A stretch of 64,000 nucleotides of DNA from Streptomyces griseocarneus (lineage in GTDB: Bacteria; Actinomycetota; Actinomycetes; Streptomycetales; Streptomycetaceae): the NCBI GenBank assembly GCA_003674045.1, contig PENC01000006.1, positions 248,001 to 312,000 on the forward strand. The letters run 5' to 3'. Positions 58,838 to 64,000 of the stretch are shown one piece after another (positions within the stretch are counted from its first letter, which is position 1; each line of letters begins with the position of its first letter). The notes under the pieces are model-generated. The model searched no databases. It worked only from the letters and a program-made list of their open reading frames with translations, and was not told the DNA's origin. A program made the translations under genes and the position numbers.

Positions 58838-58918
58838 TTTACGCCCGTGCTCGGCGGTGTGCAAAATGTGGGCCGAGGGCTGCGCCTGGGCAGTCACCGT
58901 CGAGCGGGAAGAGAACCG

Positions 58919-59512
58919 ATGACCGGCAGAGCGGGCGCCAATCGACGCCGCATCATGGACGTCGCGCTCGCCGAGCTGCTGCGTGACCCGGACGCGAGCA
59001 TGGACCAGATCGCCCGGGCGGCGGGGGTCGTCCGGCGCACGGTGTACGGGCACTTCCCGAGCCGTGACGCGCTGATCGGCGCGCTGGTGGACGACGCCGC
59101 GGAGGCGGTGGGGCAGGCGCACGCCGCCGCGCTGCGCGGGGTCGAGGACCCGGCGGAGGCGCTGGCCCGCTCGATCCTCGCGGTCTGGGAGATCGCCGAC
59201 AACTACCGGCTGCTGGTCTCGCTCGCCCAGCGCAGCGTCACGATGGAGGGCATCCGCAAGCGGCTGGAGCCGGTGCGGCACGCGGGCGCGGCGGTGCTGC
59301 GGCGCGGCCTGGAGGAGGGCCGCTTCACCTCGCCGCTGCCGCCGGACGCCCTGGCGTACGTGCGCGAGCAGGTCCTCTTCGGCCTGATGGAGGCGGTCAA
59401 CGACGGCGCGCTGGCCCCGGAGGAGGCGGGCCGCTCGGCGGCGGTCACCACGCTGACCGCCTCGGGCTTCCCGGCCCCGGAGGCGGTGGCGCTGGTGGCG
59501 CGGCTTCCGTAA
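58919..59512 (+). CDS. TetR-family transcriptional regulator
   Basis: 197 aa. N-terminal HTH: NRRRIMDVALAELLRD, MDQIARAAGVVRRTVYGHFP, SRDALIGALVD. The C-terminal ligand domain is helical and not assigned. ATG at 58919 is preferred over an in-frame extension because GGGAAGAG lies just upstream. Divergent from the MFS exporter and separated from it by two palindromes, so it probably represses both genes until a small molecule binds. Confidence 0.94.
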   Translation: MTGRAGANRRRIMDVALAELLRDPDASMDQIARAAGVVRRTVYGHFPSRDALIGALVDDAAEAVGQAHAAALRGVEDPAEALARSILAVWEIADNYRLLVSLAQRSVTMEGIRKRLEPVRHAGAAVLRRGLEEGRFTSPLPPDALAYVREQVLFGLMEAVNDGALAPEEAGRSAAVTTLTASGFPAPEAVALVARLP

Positions 59513-59534
59513 GCGGTGCAAAGGCAAGCGGCAC

Positions 59535-59579
59535 AAAAAACGCGAGGCTCCCCCGGCGGGGAAGCCTCGCGTTCGGCTT
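59535..59579. terminator. Bidirectional terminator between TetR and esterase genes
   Basis: Perfect 11-bp stem AACGCGAGGCT / AGCCTCGCGTT (59539-59549 with 59563-59573). An A6 run precedes it, giving a U-tract for the minus-strand esterase transcript. Confidence 0.9.
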
Positions 59580-59592
59580 TGGTGACGCGATG

Positions 59593-60762
59593 TCAGGACG
59601 AGGGGGTCGGCCCCTCGATCTGCTCACTGATCCACTGGATCGTGCCCTTGCCCAGGTTGCCGGCGTACGAGTTGCCGTCGTGCCGGCCGCCCTGGATCAC
59701 ATCCAGCTTGGTGTGGACGGGCCCCTTGTTGGCGTTGGTGCCGTCATTGCCGTAGGCGGCGATGAAGCTCCTCACGTCCGGCAGGGTGTGCACATTGCTC
59801 TCGTTGGTGCCGACCTGGTACGCGATATAGACGTCCGGGCCCTTCTTCGCGTTGAGCCGCTTGGCGAGCACCTTGGGGTTGTTCTCGGCCATCTCCGCCT
59901 CGTGGCCCTTCCAGAGGGGCGAGTCGGGGACTATGTCCGGGCCGTTGGCTATCGCGGCCTTGAACTTGTCCGGCTGCTTCAGCACGGCCTTCATGGAGGC
60001 GAAGCCACCGGTGGAGGAGCCCATGAAGGCCCAGCCGTCACGGGACTTCAGGGTGCGGAAGTTCTCCCGCATCAGGTCCGGGACGTCCTCGGTGAGCCAG
60101 GTGCCCATCTTCGGCTGGCCGGGGATGTCACTGGCGTCCCAGTAGATGCCCTTGTCGTCCGGCCCGGGGTTCAGCACCGGCATGGCGATCAGGAACGGCT
60201 TGGCCGTGCCGTCCTTGGCCCACTTCGCCATGTTCTCGATGAAATTGAAGCCGGCCCACCAGTAGTTCGTGCCGTATCCGGGACCGCCGGGGAGGGCGAT
60301 CATGACCGGGAAGCCGCTCTTGTCGTACTTCGGGTCGTCGTACTCCTTGGGCGCCCAGACCCAGACCTTGCCCTCGAAGCCGGACTTCTTGCCCTTGTAC
60401 GTGACGAGGCTGACGTGCGTGCCGTCGTCCAGGGTCCGCGCGTTCTTGAAGGGCGCCTGCGGGCCGGTGGGCATCAGCGACTTGGAATCCCCCGCCGGGG
60501 CGCCCTGCTCACCCACCTTGCCGTAGCTGACCGGGTCACCCTTGTCGGTGAACGGGGGTATCTCGTAGTAGCTCATCACGGGCCAGGCGATCAGCCCCAG
60601 CGTGACCACGGACGCCACGACGATGATCCATCGTTTGGCGCGCGAGGCCCGGCGGCGACCTTGGTTCCCGTACGTACCGGGAGGCCCGTAGCCACCGGAA
60701 GGTGAATGCGACAACGTCTTGCTCCGGATCTGGATCTGGATCTTTCGGCCTGATGTGCCCAT
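59593..60762 (-). CDS. Membrane-anchored esterase, alpha/beta hydrolase fold
   Basis: About 389 aa from ATG 60762. A basic cytoplasmic tail (RRRASRAKR) is followed by one membrane helix (WIIVVASVVTLGLIAWPVM), placing the enzyme outside. The catalytic domain resembles the putative-esterase/antigen 85-like family: KVWVWAPKEYDDPKYDKSGF, VMIALPGGPGYG, nucleophile in GWAFMGSSTGGFASM, and the likely His in VIQGGRHDGNSY. The substrate is unknown. The start is not certain; an in-frame ATG further upstream exists, and no strong ribosome site is seen. Confidence 0.8.
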   Translation of the reverse strand: MGTSGRKIQIQIRSKTLSHSPSGGYGPPGTYGNQGRRRASRAKRWIIVVASVVTLGLIAWPVMSYYEIPPFTDKGDPVSYGKVGEQGAPAGDSKSLMPTGPQAPFKNARTLDDGTHVSLVTYKGKKSGFEGKVWVWAPKEYDDPKYDKSGFPVMIALPGGPGYGTNYWWAGFNFIENMAKWAKDGTAKPFLIAMPVLNPGPDDKGIYWDASDIPGQPKMGTWLTEDVPDLMRENFRTLKSRDGWAFMGSSTGGFASMKAVLKQPDKFKAAIANGPDIVPDSPLWKGHEAEMAENNPKVLAKRLNAKKGPDVYIAYQVGTNESNVHTLPDVRSFIAAYGNDGTNANKGPVHTKLDVIQGGRHDGNSYAGNLGKGTIQWISEQIEGPTPSS

Positions 60763-60916
60763 GGGGATGGGCAAACCCAGGCAAGACGTTCCGAATGTCG
60801 GGAATGACATACGCCACATCCAGAAAAATACCGAACTGTGGCCGGTCGGGCACCTCGGGTGTTATCCAGCCCCTGGCCCGACGTCCTGTATCCCCTGCTT
60901 CCCCGCCCGGCCCGTC

Positions 60917-61786
60917 TCAGACCTCGTCCCGCATCAGCCGCAGGTAGACCACCGAGAACAAAGCTCCCACGAGCAGCAGGAGCAACGCGATGGCCGTGCC
61001 GTAACCGATCAAGGACTTCAGGAATGCCTGGTCGTACATGAAGACGGGCAGAGTCTGACTCCGGTTGCCCGGACCGCCACGGGTCATGGCCCAGATCAGA
61101 CCGAATACCGACAGGGTCTGGAGCGTATTGAGCATCAGATTGGTCGCGATCGAGCGGCGGATCATGGGGAGGGTGACGTGCCAGAAGCGGCGCGGGCCGC
61201 TCGCCCCGTCGACCTCCGCCGCCTCCGTGATGTCACGCGGGATGCCCGCCAGGGCGGCGGAGTAGACGAGCATGGAGAAAGCGGTGCCGCGCCATACATT
61301 GGCGAAGGAGACGGCCAGGATCGGCAGGGTGTAGAGCCAGTTCTGGGTCGGGAGGTGCAGTTGCTCCAGGATCGCGTTCAGCGTGCCGCGGCGGTTGAAG
61401 AAGGTGTAGAGCAGGAAACCCGCGACGATCTCCGGCAGGACCCACGCCCCGATCACGATCATGCCGGTCAGCGTGCGGACGGGCCGCGACGCGCGCCGCA
61501 TCAGGGCGGCGAGGGCGAACCCCAGGCAGTTCTGCCCCACGACCGAGGACAGCACGGTGAAGACGACCGTCAGGACCACCGCGTTCCGGAAGCCCTCGTC
61601 GGAGAAGGCCCGCCGGAAGTTGGCGAGCCCGACGAAGGACGCGGACGCCTGGCCCGTGAGCTGGGTGTCGGTGAAGGCGAGCCAGACGCAGTACGCGACG
61701 GGCCCGGCGAGGAAGAGCACGAGGAGGACCGTGGCCGGGGCGAGAGGCAGCCACCGCGCTCCGCGGCGGAGCGGCGCGGTGGCCAC
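60917..61786 (-). CDS. Sugar-type ABC transporter permease (MalF/UgpA class)
   Basis: 289 aa, six predicted helices. Opens WLPLAPATVLLVLFLAGPVA. The EAA loop for the ATPase is EAAEVDGASGPRRFWHVTLP. Family members work as a pair with a MalG-class permease. Here the next downstream gene is an esterase, and no second permease is found nearby. GTG at 61786 starts one base past the binding-protein stop, so the pair is coupled. The protein appears full length. Confidence 0.93.
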   Translation of the reverse strand: MATAPLRRGARWLPLAPATVLLVLFLAGPVAYCVWLAFTDTQLTGQASASFVGLANFRRAFSDEGFRNAVVLTVVFTVLSSVVGQNCLGFALAALMRRASRPVRTLTGMIVIGAWVLPEIVAGFLLYTFFNRRGTLNAILEQLHLPTQNWLYTLPILAVSFANVWRGTAFSMLVYSAALAGIPRDITEAAEVDGASGPRRFWHVTLPMIRRSIATNLMLNTLQTLSVFGLIWAMTRGGPGNRSQTLPVFMYDQAFLKSLIGYGTAIALLLLLVGALFSVVYLRLMRDEV

Positions 61787-61787
61787 C

Positions 61788-63140
61788 TCACCGCACCTCG
61801 ACGGTCACGCCGGGGATGCCCTTCAGCGCCTCGTCGTAACGTTTCGCCGCCTGCGCGGCCGTGGCGTCGCCCGTCGTGACCGCCTCCATCGCCTCCCTGA
61901 TGGCGCTGGAGACCTGGGGGTAGACCGGCAGCGCCGGGCGGTAGTGGGTCTGCGCGACCAGGCCGGTGAAGAAGCCGACGCCGGGCATCGACGACCGGTA
62001 CGCCGGATCCGCCGCGACGTCGTCGCGCACGGCGATCTGCGCATCCCGCACGTCCCACTTCACGGCGTTGTCCTTGCTCTGGAGCGTCTCGATCACCTGC
62101 CAGGCGAGATCCGCCTTGCCGGACTTCGCGGTGATCGCCCACGTCCAGCCGCCGGAGAGGCTGACGGCCCCGGGCGCGGCGCCGTGCTGCGTGGGGAAGG
62201 GCGCCTGGCCCAGCACCCGCGACCACTGCGGCCACGGCTTGGTGCCGCTCGGCAGCCAGTTCTTGCCGAGCCAGTTGCCGTCGAGGTCGATGGCGAGCCT
62301 GCCCGACGGCAGCCACTCGGTGGCGACGTGGGTGTCGACGTTGGGGTCGAGGGCGTCGGAGGGGTCCGGCCCGAGCTTCTCGGCGTAGACGGTGCGGACG
62401 AACTCCAGCGCGTCCTTGAAGCCCTGGCTCCCGGAGATCCACTTGCGAGCCATCGGGTCGTAGAGGGGGTCCTTGCCCGTGCCGTACAGCAGCATCTCGA
62501 AGCCCTGCATGGTGGCGGCCTCGCCGGGTCCCTTGCCGGTGTAGACGTTGAGGGGGACGACGCCGGGCAGCGCGCGCTTGAGCGTACGGGCGGCGGTGAG
62601 CACGTCCTCCCATGTTCGCGGGTGCCAGTCGGTGGGGAGCCCGGCCTTGGCGAAGAGGTCCTTGTTGTACCAGAGGCCCCTGGTGTCGGTGCCGTCCGGG
62701 ACGCCGTACGTCCTGCCGTCCTCCGCTTTCGTGGCCTCCTTGGCGGTGGCGGCGAACCGCGACCAGTCCGGCCAGGTGCGGAGTCTGTCGTCCAGCGGCA
62801 TCAAGTACCCGGCCTTGATGTCGGAGTTGATGACGAACGTGTCCTCCCGGACGACGTCCGGCGCGGTCCTCGGCGAGCGCATCATCTGCTGCACCTTGGC
62901 GAAGTAGTCCGCCTGCGCCGCCTGCACGGGCACGAGCCGGAGCTTCTTGCCGGGGTGATCGTGGGCGAACTGTCTCTTCACCTCGGTGAGGTAGTCGTCC
63001 AGGATGCGGTTCTTGTTGTCGGTGGTGCGGTTGTAGGCGATCTTGACGGTGTCGGGATCGTCGTTGCGACCGCCGCTTCCGCAGGCGGCGAGCGGGGCGG
63101 CGAGGACGGCGATGACCAGGAGGGCGGGGGTTCGGCGCAC
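61788..63140 (-). CDS. Sugar-type ABC solute-binding lipoprotein
   Basis: 450 aa. Lipoprotein signal RRTPALLVIAVLAAPLAACG. Mature part matches family 1 binding proteins: LDDYLTEVKRQFAHDHPGKK, VREDTFVINSDIKAGYLMPL, WYNKDLFAKAGLPTDWHPRT, and SLSGGWTWAITAKSGKADLA. It binds a carbohydrate or similar solute outside the cell. GTG at 63140 with AGGAGG upstream; a long upstream in-frame extension is rejected. It lacks a nearby ATPase, which is normal in Streptomyces, where MsiK-type ATPases are shared. Confidence 0.93.
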   Translation of the reverse strand: MRRTPALLVIAVLAAPLAACGSGGRNDDPDTVKIAYNRTTDNKNRILDDYLTEVKRQFAHDHPGKKLRLVPVQAAQADYFAKVQQMMRSPRTAPDVVREDTFVINSDIKAGYLMPLDDRLRTWPDWSRFAATAKEATKAEDGRTYGVPDGTDTRGLWYNKDLFAKAGLPTDWHPRTWEDVLTAARTLKRALPGVVPLNVYTGKGPGEAATMQGFEMLLYGTGKDPLYDPMARKWISGSQGFKDALEFVRTVYAEKLGPDPSDALDPNVDTHVATEWLPSGRLAIDLDGNWLGKNWLPSGTKPWPQWSRVLGQAPFPTQHGAAPGAVSLSGGWTWAITAKSGKADLAWQVIETLQSKDNAVKWDVRDAQIAVRDDVAADPAYRSSMPGVGFFTGLVAQTHYRPALPVYPQVSSAIREAMEAVTTGDATAAQAAKRYDEALKGIPGVTVEVR

Positions 63141-63316
63141 GGGACCTCCTACGGAGAGGCGGGGCGACGGCACACGTGCGGTGTACTTCCCCGCGTCGCC
63201 GGGTGACGTAACGGGGTACGGCCGAACCTCCACGTGTCCTGCTCCGGACGAACGGGCATCAGCCAGGAAGCTCGGAATCCACGGCAGCACCTTTACTCAA
63301 CAGGATATTTTGTTTG

Positions 63317-63346
63317 CCAACTCACCCTGAAAAATACGGGAGTTGG
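63317..63346 (+). promoter_or_regulatory. Inverted repeat covering the ribosome site of the last XRE gene
   Basis: CCAACTC (63317-63323) pairs with GAGTTGG (63340-63346). The second arm overlaps the GGGAG ribosome site of the gene at 63352, so it could be a translation-blocking hairpin or an operator. Confidence 0.5.
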
Positions 63347-63351
63347 AACGC

Positions 63352-64000
63352 ATGGACGATGAATCACCCGAGCCGGTGACGCCCACCCAGGAGTTCGGCC
63401 GCGAGCTCAGGCACGCTCGCGAGGCCCATGGCTGGACGCAGGAGCAGCTCGCCGACAAACTGCACTTCCGGCAGCCCTACGTGAGCAGGGTCGAGACAGG
63501 GAATGTGCTGGCAAGCGCGGTGTTCGCCGACCATTGCGACCGGGTCTTCGGCACACCGGGCACGTTCGCCCGCTGGCGACAGCGAGCGGCTGACGCCGGC
63601 ACCCCGGTGTGGTTCATCCCGTACCTTGAGCTCGAACGCAAGGCCACCGCCATCCGCAGTTTCTCAAGCCTCCTCGTGACGGGCATCTTGCAGACGCCGG
63701 AGTACGCCGAGGCGGTCTATCGGTCCGCCATCCCGGAGCAAGCGCCGACGGAAATCAGGAACCTCGTGGAACAACGCATGCGTCGTCGCGAGTTGTTCGA
63801 CAGCCGCAACCCGCCGTCGCTATGGGCGATCCTCCACGAATCCACCCTCTGGTCGGGCATCGGTGGCGCAGGGGTCATGCGGAGACAACTCAGCCATCTG
63901 GCAGCAGCGACAGAACATCCATGCATCGACCTGCAAGTGTTCCCGACCAGTGCGGGGGCTCCTGCGCGAGGAAGACCATTCATCCTGCTGACGAGGCAGG
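63352..64000 (+). CDS. XRE-DUF5753 regulator, 3' end outside window
   Basis: First 216 codons. HTH near residues 14-68: EFGRELRHAREAHGWTQEQL then ADKLHFRQPYVSRVETGNV. DUF5753 follows: WFIPYLELERKATAIRSF, LLVTGILQTPEYAEAVYRSA and RRRELFDSRNPPSLWAILHE. Same class as the gene at 19415, but divergent in sequence, and its codon use is less GC-biased than its neighbours. ATG at 63352 after GGGAG. A DUF397 partner would be expected beyond the window. The frame is open at 64000. Confidence 0.93.
   Translation, partial: MDDESPEPVTPTQEFGRELRHAREAHGWTQEQLADKLHFRQPYVSRVETGNVLASAVFADHCDRVFGTPGTFARWRQRAADAGTPVWFIPYLELERKATAIRSFSSLLVTGILQTPEYAEAVYRSAIPEQAPTEIRNLVEQRMRRRELFDSRNPPSLWAILHESTLWSGIGGAGVMRRQLSHLAAATEHPCIDLQVFPTSAGAPARGRPFILLTRQ

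Overview
The window is a high-GC actinobacterial chromosome segment, almost certainly Streptomyces. The evidence is frequent GTG starts, third-position G/C bias, the gcvT-gcvH-glyA-sdaA order behind a glycine riboswitch, a glgE/treS/mak/glgB glycogen cluster divergent from glgP, several XRE-DUF5753/DUF397/DUF6879 regulators, and copies of a GC-rich intergenic hairpin repeat common in Streptomyces. It looks like core chromosome with a few accessory patches. I see no prophage, IS element, CRISPR array, rRNA or tRNA.

Layout. 1-2.8 kb (minus): a cysteine desulfurase cut by the window edge, a TesB-like thioesterase and a TRIC-type channel. 2.8-9 kb (minus): a complete oligopeptide ABC transporter in the order permease, binding lipoprotein, permease, ATPase, ATPase. 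9.4-12 kb (minus): two SseB-like paralogues and a P-loop protein whose C-terminus runs through an intergenic repeat. 12.2-17 kb (plus): tandem glycine riboswitch, then gcvT, gcvH, glyA and sdaA, a route from glycine to one-carbon units, serine and pyruvate. 17-20.3 kb: a patchwork of Uma2-like nuclease, DUF6879, degenerate Nudix, DUF397 and XRE-DUF5753 genes. 20.6-24.4 kb: a small membrane protein, a secreted ricin-like protein and a copZ-copA copper operon behind a CsoR-type operator. 25.4-31.5 kb: an Nramp-related transporter with a long leader, a membrane-anchored NB-ARC/TPR STAND protein, another ricin-like secreted protein and a Cys/His-containing small protein. 31.6-35.6 kb: a peptidoglycan amidase, a candidate small RNA, an anti-sigma-type ATPase, an enoyl-CoA hydratase and an L,D-transpeptidase lipoprotein.

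36-42.3 kb: glycogen debranching enzyme glgX, then a heterodimeric ABC exporter. 42.7-45.7 kb: a secreted M4 metalloprotease and a small membrane protein. 45.8-57.1 kb: the alpha-glucan region. GlgP (minus) degrades glucan to glucose-1-phosphate. On the plus strand TreS interconverts trehalose and maltose, Mak phosphorylates maltose, GlgE polymerises maltose-1-phosphate and GlgB branches the product. 57.1-59.5 kb: an MFS drug exporter divergent from a TetR regulator, with palindromic operators between them. 59.6-64 kb: a membrane-anchored esterase, a sugar-type ABC binding protein with only one permease, and an XRE-DUF5753 regulator cut by the window end.

The most interesting items are the candidate small RNA with a perfectly spaced promoter and three hairpins (32.4-32.5 kb), the membrane-anchored STAND protein with Arg in place of the P-loop Lys, the repeat family that extends one protein's C-terminus, and the transporter lacking its second permease. 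Functions are assigned by reading motifs and by family knowledge. No database search was possible.
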